From contig JALEOD010000062.1 of NCBI GenBank assembly GCA_022767345.1, positions 1 through 64,000 of the forward strand: 64,000 bases of DNA, given 5' to 3'. The notes below the pieces were generated by a model. That model was not told the DNA's origin and ran no database searches. It worked only from the letters and a program-made list of their open reading frames with translations. Position 1 is the stretch's first letter. Each line of letters begins with the position of its first letter. The position numbers were made by a program, and so were the translations under genes. Origin of the DNA: Emergencia sp. (GTDB lineage: Bacteria; Bacillota; Clostridia; Peptostreptococcales; Anaerovoracaceae). Shown piece after piece: positions 32,374 through 40,933 of the stretch.

Positions 32374-33768
32374 TTAGAATCTAAAATACAGAAACGGGTT
32401 ATAGCTGCTGAATACCAGATAAGCAGTGCAAAGCACCAGAATGCCCATGAGAATCACGATGCTGGCAGCTCCGTATTTTTTGGAAAGCACTTCAAACTGC
32501 TTCATCGGCTCTGGAGTTGCAATGATGCAGCCCAGCAGCATAAAGACCCAATTTGTGCGCAGCAAATAAAGGGTAGTCGTATCTGCTAAAGGCATGCCGC
32601 CCAGACAAAAGAGCACTTTTAGATAGTGCAGAGCGGATGTAAGGCTGTCACAGCTGAAAAATACCCAGCCGATGGCAACGATTAACAGGGTGTAAAGGTG
32701 CTGCACAGCGGTCGGCAGCTTTTCCAGATGTTTTCCCAGGAAATATTTCTCAACGATGAGAAGAACACCGTAATAAAGTCCCCATGTGACAAAGTTCCAG
32801 CTGGCGCCGTGCCATAAACCGGTTAAAGTCCAGACAATGAGCAGATTGATAATATGCCGCTTTACAGGTACGCGGTTTCCCCCCAGCGGAATATAGACAT
32901 ATTCTCTGAACCATGTGGAAAGGGACATATGCCATCTGCGCCAAAATTCCGTTACAGTTCTGGAAATGTATGGGTAGTTAAAGTTTTCCAGGAAATCAAA
33001 TCCGAACATTTTGCCAAGGCCGATTGCCATATCGGAATAACCGCTGAAGTCAAAGTAAATCTGCAGAGTGTAGCAGATAATGCCAATCCAGTAGGTGAGG
33101 ACAGAAATTTCGCTGTCAGTCATGGCAAGGATGGAGGCGTGAATTGCGCCTAAGTTATTTGCCAGAATCACCTTTTTTCCAAGACCGATGATAAAGCGTC
33201 CAGCACCCTCGCCAAACTTTTCTAAGGTGACAGTCCGGTCTTCCAGCTGCTTTGCAACGTCTTTATACTTTACAATCGGACCTGCAATGAGCTGCGGAAA
33301 GAGGGCGAGATATAACGTGAAATGCAGCAGATTTCGCTGTACGCGTACATTACCTCTATATACATCAAAAATGTAGGATAAAGCCTGGAATGTGTAAAAT
33401 GAAATACCGATTGGCAGCGCCAGCGCTGTGTATGTTATCTCTGTACCAAGCAGGCTGTTTACCGTATCCATCAGAAATCCGTAGTATTTGAAAAAGCACA
33501 GAATGAATAGGTTTACAGCTACTGTAAAAACCAGCGTTCTTTTACCGCTTTTGTTTTGAACCTGCTCACGTCTGATATCAATTGCCATGAAGTAATTAAA
33601 CGCAGCACTGAAAATCATCAGGACTACATAAATTGGTTCACCCCAACTGTAGAAAAAAATGCTGGCGATGAGCAGTACCAGGTTTTTACAGCGTTTAGGA
33701 ACAAGGGCATAAATCAGAAGTGTCAGAGGCAGAAAATAAAATAGAAAGTAAATACTACTGAACAACAT
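32374..33768 (-). CDS. MBOAT family membrane O-acyltransferase (AlgI/DltB type)
   Basis: A 464-residue polytopic membrane enzyme. FAVLPQLIAGPIVKYKDV-like segment (LFPQLIAGPIVKYKD), WRRWHMSLSTWFREYVYIPLGG and LTGLWHGASWNFVTWGLYYG, with the conserved His, mark the AlgI group of acyl exporters. It passes acetyl groups across the membrane to the DHHW and SGNH partners. The start at 33768 has GGGAGGTG 8 bases upstream and overlaps the DUF4358 gene by 14 bases. The glycan acetylated is not known; there are no polysaccharide synthesis genes in the window. Confidence 0.92.
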   Translation of the reverse strand: MLFSSIYFLFYFLPLTLLIYALVPKRCKNLVLLIASIFFYSWGEPIYVVLMIFSAAFNYFMAIDIRREQVQNKSGKRTLVFTVAVNLFILCFFKYYGFLMDTVNSLLGTEITYTALALPIGISFYTFQALSYIFDVYRGNVRVQRNLLHFTLYLALFPQLIAGPIVKYKDVAKQLEDRTVTLEKFGEGAGRFIIGLGKKVILANNLGAIHASILAMTDSEISVLTYWIGIICYTLQIYFDFSGYSDMAIGLGKMFGFDFLENFNYPYISRTVTEFWRRWHMSLSTWFREYVYIPLGGNRVPVKRHIINLLIVWTLTGLWHGASWNFVTWGLYYGVLLIVEKYFLGKHLEKLPTAVQHLYTLLIVAIGWVFFSCDSLTSALHYLKVLFCLGGMPLADTTTLYLLRTNWVFMLLGCIIATPEPMKQFEVLSKKYGAASIVILMGILVLCTAYLVFSSYNPFLYFRF

Positions 33769-34216
33769 TGCGGAACACCTCCCCTGTATCATCAGCATTC
33801 TTGCCGGTGCAGTAAAACAGATAATTGCCCTTGGTGATAATCACTGCATTAGAAAGCAGGGCAACCTGCGTCGGTCCATAACCGTCAAAGGTTGCTTTCT
33901 GAGAATCTATTCTTTTTTCGACAGCATCTTTGATGTTGTCGAGGTCTGTCTTTTCGTGGGTTTTTATGACGAGAACTTCATCAACACTAAGCGCTTCTTT
34001 TCCTTTATAATAAAGGTATGAATCGTATTGCTCGTAATCCAGACCGAAAAACTGCATGAGATTACGATTATCGCATTTTGCCATCTGCGTCATATCGGTT
34101 TGTGCAGTCAGCGCTTTTTCTATCTCCTTCATCGGTACGTCCTTTGCACCGGCTCTAGCGTAGACGCTAAATAAAAATATGATTAAAATTACAACGAAAA
34201 CTGCTTTCTTTGCCAT
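33755..34216 (-). CDS. DUF4358 domain secreted protein
   Basis: A 153-residue protein with a signal peptide (AVFVVILIIFLFSVYARAG) and a DUF4358 domain (LMQFFGLDYEQYDSYLYYKG; ALSVDEVLVIKTHE; VALLSNAVIITKGNYLFYC). This family is found almost only beside MBOAT/DHHW acetylation genes in Clostridia. No catalytic role is known. Its stop and start overlap the flanking genes, so the four genes are one operon. Confidence 0.85.
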   Translation of the reverse strand: MAKKAVFVVILIIFLFSVYARAGAKDVPMKEIEKALTAQTDMTQMAKCDNRNLMQFFGLDYEQYDSYLYYKGKEALSVDEVLVIKTHEKTDLDNIKDAVEKRIDSQKATFDGYGPTQVALLSNAVIITKGNYLFYCTGKNADDTGEVFRNVVQ

Positions 34217-35004
34217 TATATTCCTGCCTTTAAAATCATGTTGTTCATCCAGAGCGGGTAGTAATCGGCAGTGACATGGATTCCGTCGCCGGCATAAAAC
34301 TCAGGATGTTCTTCTATAATATAAGTATTGTCGATGTAGGTTAATTTCATGTCTTTACACATAGTTTTCAGTGCATTGTTGAATTTCTTGTAGTTGCCCA
34401 AGATTTTATTTGAGGCGATTGCAGACTTGGACGGCGGCGTGATTCCGTTGACAAGGATAATCGTGTCCGGAGAGATTTTCTTGAACTCTTTGATTAAATT
34501 CCGGTACTTATCGATGAAATTTTCCGCGTTGCCGTTGTAATTGCCCATGTCGTTCATTCCGAAAGAGCAGAACGCAAAGCCTGGATAAGTCTGTGCGGCA
34601 GAGATGAACAGGTCATCTCCGCTGATAATAGATGCACCGATTTTGCAGAAGACCTGTTCACTGCCCAGCCAGCCGTAGTCGACAAGACCCTCTGTAATAG
34701 AATCACCGAGAATCACACTGGTTTTGAAAATCTTGCGATATTGATCTTTAGATAGTTTTTTGGTTACATCGAAGGTACCTTTGGCTTCGGTAATCTCCAG
34801 CTTCTTAATCTGTGCTTCGATTGTTGTAACTTTGGAGTAATCAAAGGTAGCAATGGTGGAAATATTAGTTCTGATTTTCTTCTCGCTGTAATCCGCATCC
34901 TCGTTGCCTCTAAAACACTGTATAAAAAATAGGCTTACCAAAAGGAGTAAGACTATGATAAAAATCAAAAATTTTTTGCTTCTGGTTTTCTTTTCTTTTG
35001 TCAT
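34216..35004 (-). CDS. SGNH/GDSL hydrolase-type esterase or acetyltransferase, membrane-anchored
   Basis: A 262-residue protein: an N-terminal anchor helix (FLIFIIVLLLLVSLFFI), then an SGNH domain. Block I is GDSITEGLVDYG (catalytic Ser), the block with FGMNDMGNYNGNA carries the Gly/Asn, and block V is DGIHVTADYYPLW (Asp, His). In acetylation clusters such proteins act as O-acetyltransferases or esterases. ATG 35004 has AAGGGGAA upstream. First gene of the operon, with promoter TTGATT-16-TATAAT on the minus strand (35040-35067). Confidence 0.88.
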   Translation of the reverse strand: MTKEKKTRSKKFLIFIIVLLLLVSLFFIQCFRGNEDADYSEKKIRTNISTIATFDYSKVTTIEAQIKKLEITEAKGTFDVTKKLSKDQYRKIFKTSVILGDSITEGLVDYGWLGSEQVFCKIGASIISGDDLFISAAQTYPGFAFCSFGMNDMGNYNGNAENFIDKYRNLIKEFKKISPDTIILVNGITPPSKSAIASNKILGNYKKFNNALKTMCKDMKLTYIDNTYIIEEHPEFYAGDGIHVTADYYPLWMNNMILKAGI

Positions 35005-35039
35005 TTGTATATTCCCCTTTATAACTAAGTGCACATATT

Positions 35040-35067
35040 ATTATAACAAAACTAGAGGGAAAATCAA
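35040..35067 (-). promoter_or_regulatory. promoter of the SGNH-DUF4358-MBOAT-DHHW operon
   Basis: Minus strand TTGATT (35062-35067), 16 bases, TATAAT (35040-35045). Confidence 0.65.
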
Positions 35068-35118
35068 TAGGATTATTCCTGTTTTTTTCTTAATAATTCT
35101 TAAGTTAAATATAATGGA

Positions 35119-35160
35119 AAAAAGTCCCACAAAAGCAGGAAAAGCGAAGTGGGACTTTTA
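35119..35160. terminator. terminator of the leu operon
   Basis: AAAGTCCCAC / GTGGGACTTT (35121-35130 with 35149-35158) with T-runs on the minus strand after leuB. Confidence 0.75.
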
Positions 35161-35187
35161 AGTGTTTTTATTAGATGAAAATGGACA

Positions 35188-36258
35188 TTAAATCAGACTT
35201 ACGATTAGATCTCCGGCTTCTTTTGTGCCTACAGATGGTTTTCCCGCAGCGATATCCGGCGTGCGGTAGCCATTTGCCAAGAATTTCTTTACCGCGTTTT
35301 CGATGGCGTCAGCTTCCTCGGAAAGGCCGAAGGTGTAGCGCAGCATCATTGCGCCGGAAAGGATGGTTGCAATCGGATTTGCCAGATTCTGTCCGGCGAT
35401 GTCAGGGGCGGAGCCGTGGACAGGTTCGTACATGCCGAAATTGCCTTCTGCCAGACTTGCGGAAGGGAGCATGCCGATGGAACCGGTAATCTGACTTGCT
35501 TCATCGGAAAGAATATCCCCAAAGATATTGCTGGTTACGATGGTGTCAAACTGCTTTGGATTTCTGACAAGCTGCATAGCGGCATTATCCACATAGAAAT
35601 TTTCTACTTCCACTTCCGGATAGTCCTTTGCCACATCGGCAACTACACGTCTCCAGAGTCTGGAACTTTCCAGTACGTTTGCCTTATCGACACTGGTAAC
35701 TTTCTTATTTCTTTTCATCGCCATATCAAAAGCGACCCTTGCGATACGTCTGACCTCTTCCTCGGCGTACTGCTCTACATCGTATGCGGCAGGGCCCAGA
35801 TCAGTGTTTTCGATAGTCCCTTTTTTACCAAAGTAGATGCCGCCGGTCAGTTCTCTGACGACGACGATGTCAAGTCCGCCGTCCAGAATTTCCGGTTTCA
35901 GCGGGGAAGCGTCAGCAAGTTCATCAAAGACCATGGCAGGACGCAGATTTGCAAAGAGGCCTAAAGCTTTGCGAAGACCTAAAAGGGCACGCTCAGGACG
36001 CTCATCGCCCGGCAGGTTATCCCATTTCGGACCGCCTACAGCGCCAAGAAGCACTGCATCGCTGGCTTTGCAGATTTCTATGGTTTCAGGAGGCAGACAC
36101 TGTCCGGCTTCATCGATGGCATTGCCGCCGGCCAGCACATAGGTGTACTGGAAGGTGTGTCCGAATTTTTCTCCGATTTTATCTAAGACTTTAATCGTTT
36201 CAGCGACAACCTCAGGGCCGATTCCGTCGCCGCGGACGACTGCAATTTTATAGTTCAT
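35188..36258 (-). CDS. leuB: 3-isopropylmalate dehydrogenase
   Basis: A 356-residue decarboxylating dehydrogenase, full length. Diagnostic segments: [63 protein letters not shown], and the NAD-binding [19 protein letters not shown]. It oxidises 3-isopropylmalate to 2-oxoisocaproate in leucine synthesis. Last gene of the T-box controlled leuA-leuC-leuD-leuB operon, followed by a terminator. Confidence 0.98.
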   Translation of the reverse strand: MNYKIAVVRGDGIGPEVVAETIKVLDKIGEKFGHTFQYTYVLAGGNAIDEAGQCLPPETIEICKASDAVLLGAVGGPKWDNLPGDERPERALLGLRKALGLFANLRPAMVFDELADASPLKPEILDGGLDIVVVRELTGGIYFGKKGTIENTDLGPAAYDVEQYAEEEVRRIARVAFDMAMKRNKKVTSVDKANVLESSRLWRRVVADVAKDYPEVEVENFYVDNAAMQLVRNPKQFDTIVTSNIFGDILSDEASQITGSIGMLPSASLAEGNFGMYEPVHGSAPDIAGQNLANPIATILSGAMMLRYTFGLSEEADAIENAVKKFLANGYRTPDIAAGKPSVGTKEAGDLIVSLI

Positions 36259-36286
36259 TGATATTCTCCTCTAATCGTATTTGCTC

Positions 36287-36775
36287 TTATTTCTTGGAAT
36301 TGACGTAATCGACAAGTCCGCCTGCAGCAATCATTTTCTGTAAGAATTCCGGGAAAGGCTGCGCCTGGAACTGGGTGTTTTTGGTGCGGTTGTAGATGAT
36401 GCCTGCACCGAAATCCACTTCCACCTGGTCGCCTTCATCGATTCCGTCTACGGCTTCTTCACATTCCAGAATAGGGAAGCCGATATTGATGGAATTTCTA
36501 TAAAAAATTCTCGCAAAGGACTTGGCGATGACACAGCTGACGCCGGCCGTTTTCAGCGCCAGCGGGGCATGTTCTCTGGAAGATCCGCAGCCGAAGTTGC
36601 GGCTTGCTACCATAATATCGCCAGGCTCAAGTCTTTCGACAAAGGTCGGGTCGATGTCGACCATGGCGTGACTTGCCAGTTCTTTTGCGTCAAAAGAATT
36701 GAGATATCTTGCCGGAATGATTACATCGGTATCGACGTTATCTCCGTATTTGAGTACTTTTCCTTGTGCTTTCAT
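36287..36775 (-). CDS. leuD: 3-isopropylmalate dehydratase small subunit
   Basis: A 162-residue swivel domain subunit ([38 protein letters not shown]). With LeuC it isomerises 2- to 3-isopropylmalate. Size fits the short clostridial/archaeal-type LeuD. It shares one base with the leuC stop (TAATG). Confidence 0.97.
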   Translation of the reverse strand: MKAQGKVLKYGDNVDTDVIIPARYLNSFDAKELASHAMVDIDPTFVERLEPGDIMVASRNFGCGSSREHAPLALKTAGVSCVIAKSFARIFYRNSINIGFPILECEEAVDGIDEGDQVEVDFGAGIIYNRTKNTQFQAQPFPEFLQKMIAAGGLVDYVNSKK

Positions 36776-38055
36776 TACTGCTTACCTCCTGTTTTTTCCG
36801 GATTTGCGATATAGCCTGCGAGGGCGCTGGCTGCAGCCACTTCAGGGGAAGCCAGATAAATCATGGAATCTACATCGCCCATACGTCCAACGAAGTTTCT
36901 GTTAGATGTGGAAACGCATTTTTCGCCTTTGCACATAACGCCCATGTGACCGCCCATACATGCGCCGCAGCTCGGTGTGTTGAAGGCGCAGCCTGCTTCT
37001 ACGAAAATTTTAGCAAGACCTTCTTCCATACACTCCAGGAAGATTTTCTGGGTGGCAGGAATGACCATAACGCGAACTTCAGGATGTACGGTTTTGCCTT
37101 CTAAAATAGCGGCAGCTTTACGCATATCGCTCATGCGTCCGTTGGTGCAGGAGCCGATAACAACCTGATCGATGTAAATCTTTTCGGAAGCTTCGATTTC
37201 GTCGATGGTGTGGGCGTTGCCCGGCAGGTGAGGGAAGGCAACAGTCGGTCTGACTTTGGATAAGTCGATTTCGATGACTTTATCATAGACTGCGTCTTCG
37301 TCAGCTGCATAAACCTGATATGCTTTTCCCGGCGCGTTTTCTTCCATGTATGCGATGGTCTGTTCATCGACAGGGAAGAGTCCGTTCTTTGCGCCGGCTT
37401 CGATGGCCATGTTGCAGATGGTGAAGCGGTCGTCCATAGTAAGATACCGGATACCGTCGCCGACAAATTCCATAGATTTGTAGAGGGCACCGTCTACGCC
37501 GATCTGACCGATGATATGCAGAATGATATCCTTACCACTGATGTATGCAGATGGTTTGTTTTTCAAAACGAACTTAATTGCGGAAGGTACTTTGAACCAG
37601 ACCTGTCCGGTTGCCATGCCTGTTGCAATGTCGGTAGTGCCTACGCCGGTTCCGAAAGCGCCAAGAGCTCCGTAAGTACAGGTGTGAGAATCTGCACCGA
37701 TAATGCACTGGCCGGCAACTACGATACCTCTTTCCGGCAGGATTGCATGTTCAACGCCGCACTTTCCCTGCACCATGTGGTGGGTGAGACCTTGCTCCCT
37801 TGAAAAGTCCTGAATGTCTCTTGCATTCTGTGCGGACTTGATGTCTTTGTTTGGTGTAAAGTGGTCAGGTACCAGTACAACCTTATCTTTATCGAATACT
37901 TTGTCTGCCATCTGTCTGAAGATTGGCAGTGCCATCGGACCGGTAATGTCGTTTGCCATTACTACGTCCAGATTGCATTCAATCAGCTGTCCGGCAGTGA
38001 CGCTGTCAAGGCCGGCATGGGCAGCTAAAATTTTCTGTGTCATTGTCATTCCCAT
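36775..38055 (-). CDS. leuC: 3-isopropylmalate dehydratase large subunit
   Basis: A 426-residue aconitase-family protein with the [4Fe-4S] cysteines in [12 protein letters not shown] and [35 protein letters not shown] is the substrate-binding signature. It is the shorter, homoaconitase-like LeuC class that pairs with a 160-residue LeuD. The ATG at 38055 has AGGAGGTAATC upstream. Confidence 0.97.
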   Translation of the reverse strand: MGMTMTQKILAAHAGLDSVTAGQLIECNLDVVMANDITGPMALPIFRQMADKVFDKDKVVLVPDHFTPNKDIKSAQNARDIQDFSREQGLTHHMVQGKCGVEHAILPERGIVVAGQCIIGADSHTCTYGALGAFGTGVGTTDIATGMATGQVWFKVPSAIKFVLKNKPSAYISGKDIILHIIGQIGVDGALYKSMEFVGDGIRYLTMDDRFTICNMAIEAGAKNGLFPVDEQTIAYMEENAPGKAYQVYAADEDAVYDKVIEIDLSKVRPTVAFPHLPGNAHTIDEIEASEKIYIDQVVIGSCTNGRMSDMRKAAAILEGKTVHPEVRVMVIPATQKIFLECMEEGLAKIFVEAGCAFNTPSCGACMGGHMGVMCKGEKCVSTSNRNFVGRMGDVDSMIYLASPEVAAASALAGYIANPEKTGGKQ

Positions 38056-38558
38056 GGTTTTGATTACCTCCTATGGATTTTTGGGTTTTAGCTCCTCTGT
38101 GCTTTGTGTGATTCAGACTGTGCTTCGGGGGATTGCCTGGAAAGGTTTGGAATCGCTTGAGGCCGCCTGAGATTACTTTGGAGTATCGCTGGTGACTCCA
38201 GCGCGAGGCGCGATGTTGACAAAAAATCGAATTTTGTGCTTTTTTGTCAACGTTTTCATTCAAATCCCTGTTGAAATCGCTGTCATGAACCGATTATATT
38301 GATTATATTGACAAATTGGACAAAATCCTGAAAATCTGTCAATTTTGTCAACGTTTTTTTCTTTTTTTGTTGACAGAATTGACAAAAATCATGGAATTTG
38401 TCACTTTTGTCAATGTTAGCAGAGAAAAAACGTATTTTATCTATCCAATTTCCATTATTTGTTGACAAAAAAGAGGGGAATTCTTGATTTTGTCAACATT
38501 GCCCGAAAGCGGCTAGATAAAGCAGCAGAGCGAAGCGCAGTTATTATTTTATCTCATC
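38056..38558. other. leuA-leuC intergenic region rich in TTGACAAA palindromes
   Basis: 503 bases without a gene inside the leu operon. The first 150 bases downstream of leuA hold four spread palindromes built from TTGACAAAA / TTTTGTCAA, described separately; the remainder up to leuC (38056-38210) shows nothing further that I can name. Confidence 0.6.
38215..38497. repeat. cluster of four long inverted repeats, arms GTTGACAAAA / TTTTGTCAAC
   Basis: Unit 1: GTTGACAAAAAA at 38215-38226 with its exact complement 38240-38251. Unit 2: TTGACAAATTGGACAAAA from 38308 with TGTCAATTTTGTCAA ending 38351. Unit 3: TTGACAGAATTGACAAA from 38370 with TTTGTCACTTTTGTCAA ending at 38412. Unit 4: GTTGACAAAA 38461-38470 with TTTTGTCAAC 38488-38497. 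About twelve TTGACA half sites occur in under 290 bases. They could be operators, processing hairpins in the polycistronic mRNA, or a dispersed repeat family. Confidence 0.75.
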
Positions 38559-40268
38559 TTATTTCACGAAGTGGATTCGCTTGTTCATTCTGTTCAGCGC
38601 GCTGACCAGTGCATTGACTGAGGCAAGAATGATATCGGCGTGAGTGCCGACGCCCCAGTAATAATTATCCTTTTCATCAGCAATGCAGACATAAGCTGCT
38701 GCTTTGGAGTTTGAATCAGCGCTGATTGCATGCTCTGAGTAAGTGATGAATTTGTAGTCAAAGTGATATTCAGTTTTTCGGAGAGCGTTGCTGACAGCAT
38801 CCAGACGACCGTTACCTTCGGCTTCCAGGCTGTAGGTTTGCCCGTCGATGATGGTACGCATTCTTACGCCGTAAATTTCGTTGTCATCCTTGGTAGAGGA
38901 GAAGTGGCTGAAAGATGCGTCCGTAATGTCGATAGGTGAAAAGTCGTTGATATATTCAGCTTTGAACGCTTCGAAAATTTCTTCTGGGGAGAGCTCTTCG
39001 TGGTGCTTATCGGAAATATCCTTCATCATGTATCCTACTTCGCTCATCATATTCTTTGGAATTGCATAGCCGAAGTTGTGTTCCAGAATATAGGCAACGC
39101 CTCCTTTACCGGACTGGCTGTTGATTCTGATGACATCGCCGTCGTAAGCTCTGCCCACATCGTGAGGATCGATTGGCAGATAAGGAACTGTCCATCTGCT
39201 CGGATCTGTTTCTTCTCTCCATTTCATACCCTTGGAAATGGCATCCTGATGAGAGCCGGAGAATGCAGCAAAGACCAGTTCGCCGCCGTAAGGCTGCCGC
39301 GGGTCAACGTGCATACCGGTGTATTTTTCGTATTTTTCTACGACTTCCGGCATATTGGAAAAGTCCAGACAAGGGTCGACACCGTGAGTAAACATGTTCA
39401 TGGCAATGGTGATGATGTCCACGTTGCCGGTACGCTCGCCATTGCCGAAGAGAGTGCCCTCAATTCTGTCGCCGCCTGCTAAAAGTCCCAGTTCAGCATC
39501 TGCCACACCGGTGCCTCTGTCGTTGTGCGGGTGGAGGGAGATGAGAACATTTTCTCTGTTATGCAGATGTTTGCTCATGTATTCTATTTGGTTCGCATAT
39601 ACGTGAGGCATGGACATCTGTACAGTAGCAGGGAGGTTTATGATGACCTTGTTGTCCGGTGTCGGCTGCCAGATATCGATGACTTCGTTGCAGATTCTTT
39701 CGGCAAATTCGATTTCTGTTCCGGTGAAACTTTCCGGAGAATATTCAAACTGGAACTTTGTTTCCGGAAATTTTGCTGCGTATTCGTTCATCAGAACGGC
39801 ACCATCTTTTGCAATCTGAATAATTTCTTCTTCGGAAGACCGGAAAACTTGCTGTCTCTGAGCGAAAGAAGTAGAATTGTAAAGATGCACGATGGCTTTT
39901 TTTGCGCCGCGGAGCGCTTCAAAGGTCTTGTCGATGATGTGTTTTCTGGACTGGGTCAGTACTTGTACCGTTACATCATCGGGAATCAGATTCTTTTCGA
40001 TGAGGGTACGAGTGAACTCATATTCCGTTTCAGACGCAGCAGGGAAGCCGATTTCGATTTCCTTAAAACCAAGAGAAACCAAATACTGGAAAAATTCAAG
40101 TTTTTCTTCCAGACTCATAGGAACGACCAGCGCCTGATTGCCGTCGCGCAGGTCAACACTGCACCACATTGGCGCTTTTTCGATGTGATCTTTCTTTGGC
40201 CATTCCATTTGGGAAATGTCCATCGGCGGTGTAAAGTAGCCGGGTCTGTACTTTTCAAAATTTTTCAT
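38559..40268 (-). CDS. leuA: 2-isopropylmalate synthase
   Basis: A 569-residue enzyme of the long LeuA class (type 2). The N-terminal HMGL-like TIM barrel has APMWCSVDLRDGNQALV, SLHPHNDRGTGVADAELG and NGERTGNVDIITIAMN. The C-terminal regulatory domain starts near residue 430 (SFSHFSSTKDDNEIYGVRM) and binds leucine for feedback inhibition. It condenses acetyl-CoA with 2-oxoisovalerate. First gene of the leu operon, behind a T-box and a repeat-bearing leader. GGAGGTA ribosome site. Confidence 0.98.
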   Translation of the reverse strand: MKNFEKYRPGYFTPPMDISQMEWPKKDHIEKAPMWCSVDLRDGNQALVVPMSLEEKLEFFQYLVSLGFKEIEIGFPAASETEYEFTRTLIEKNLIPDDVTVQVLTQSRKHIIDKTFEALRGAKKAIVHLYNSTSFAQRQQVFRSSEEEIIQIAKDGAVLMNEYAAKFPETKFQFEYSPESFTGTEIEFAERICNEVIDIWQPTPDNKVIINLPATVQMSMPHVYANQIEYMSKHLHNRENVLISLHPHNDRGTGVADAELGLLAGGDRIEGTLFGNGERTGNVDIITIAMNMFTHGVDPCLDFSNMPEVVEKYEKYTGMHVDPRQPYGGELVFAAFSGSHQDAISKGMKWREETDPSRWTVPYLPIDPHDVGRAYDGDVIRINSQSGKGGVAYILEHNFGYAIPKNMMSEVGYMMKDISDKHHEELSPEEIFEAFKAEYINDFSPIDITDASFSHFSSTKDDNEIYGVRMRTIIDGQTYSLEAEGNGRLDAVSNALRKTEYHFDYKFITYSEHAISADSNSKAAAYVCIADEKDNYYWGVGTHADIILASVNALVSALNRMNKRIHFVK

Positions 40269-40332
40269 GTTGTAATACCTCCGTTTGTATATCAGTGTAG
40301 GAAAGCAGCTTGGCGGTTAGAGAAATTTCATT
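40269..40332 (-). other. 5' UTR end of leuA
   Basis: Short leader with the leuA ribosome site (GGAGGTATTACAAC before ATG). Together with the repeat element, T-box and two divergent promoters it fills the 665-base gap between leuA and ilvB. Confidence 0.5.
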
Positions 40333-40476
40333 TCACTCGCTTTCAACGGGTTAGGACATCGCCGTAGGTTTCATCCAATCAGCATTCGCAGAGGCTCTGC
40401 TTCTTGGGAAACCCTCGCGTTTGACCTACCTGCGTTTCAAGCTTCGTTATCACTCGCTTTCAACGGGTTAGGACAT
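40333..40476 (-). repeat. 27-bp exact direct repeats flanking a 90-bp structured unit, in the leuA leader
   Basis: The 27 bases at 40333-40359 (starting TCACTCGCTTTCAACG, ending GGTTAGGACAT) recur exactly at 40450-40476, 117 bases away. Read on the minus (transcribed) strand the unit contains GAGGGTT...AACCC outer arms, TTCCCAAGAAG, a GCAGA / TCTGC hairpin, TGATTGG and TACGGCGA. A clearly related sequence lies at 45840-45955 after ilvD. It sits between the T-box terminator and leuA. It may be a relic of an IS200/IS605-type element end or a structured RNA repeat. Confidence 0.65.
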
Positions 40477-40503
40477 AAAAAATCGCCTCTTTTGACGATT
40501 TTT
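40477..40503 (-). terminator. T-box terminator
   Basis: Minus strand AAAAATCG(TC) ... (GG)CGATTTTTT, located just after the antiterminator element, 90 bases downstream of the T-box sequence. Confidence 0.8.
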
Positions 40504-40741
40504 CAAACCGCAAAAGAGACGAAAACTTGCTACATATCATGTAAGCACCTTGTTTCCGCGGTACCACTCTTTTTGACACGCGTTTTCTATATAATATAAT
40601 GTAGAAAAATGCGCGCCCACTCTTTGAACGCTGCTCGGGGGTGAGACACTACAAAAGGTTTACGGACTTTCACCAAACGCCGCTCTCTGCAAAACCAACA
40701 TCATAGTTTATTCCCGTCATGGCAGACATAATTTTCAGCTA
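40478..40741 (-). ncRNA. T-box leader, probably leucine-specific
   Basis: The minus strand carries the invariant T-box AGAGTGGTACCGCGG (40556-40570), a preceding stem III (GCGCATTTTTCTA / TAGAAAACGCG), a stem I region with AGAGAG and a candidate specifier CTC (complement of 40643-40645) in GTGTCTCACC. Uncharged tRNA-Leu would stabilise the antiterminator and switch on the leu operon. The leucine call rests on the candidate specifier codon plus the downstream genes. Confidence 0.92.
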
Positions 40742-40747
40742 TCTAAT

Positions 40748-40776
40748 AATATAAAGGATATTGAATCGATTGTCAA
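40748..40776 (-). promoter_or_regulatory. promoter of the T-box/leu operon
   Basis: Minus strand TTGACA (40771-40776), 17 bases, TATATT (40748-40753); start predicted near 40741. Confidence 0.8.
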
Positions 40777-40852
40777 CAGAAAAATTGTGTTTTTGCAAAA
40801 CAATTGAAAAAATTTTTTGTTGCTGCTAAACAAAAAATATTGAAAAAAAGTG

Positions 40853-40880
40853 TTGACATTTACATATCGGAAGCTATAAT
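40853..40880 (+). promoter_or_regulatory. promoter of the ilv operon
   Basis: TTGACA (40853-40858), 16 bases, TATAAT (40875-40880); only a short untranslated leader follows, with no T-box. Confidence 0.8.
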
Positions 40881-40933
40881 AATATAAGGGCGGCAAACGC
40901 CCGACAGAGATTCTAAAGAAAAGGAGAGAGAGT

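Noticed and set aside
38215-38497. Set of real -35 boxes for tandem promoters
   Set aside because: Most TTGACA half sites lack a -10 box at 16-18 bases; they pair as palindromes instead.
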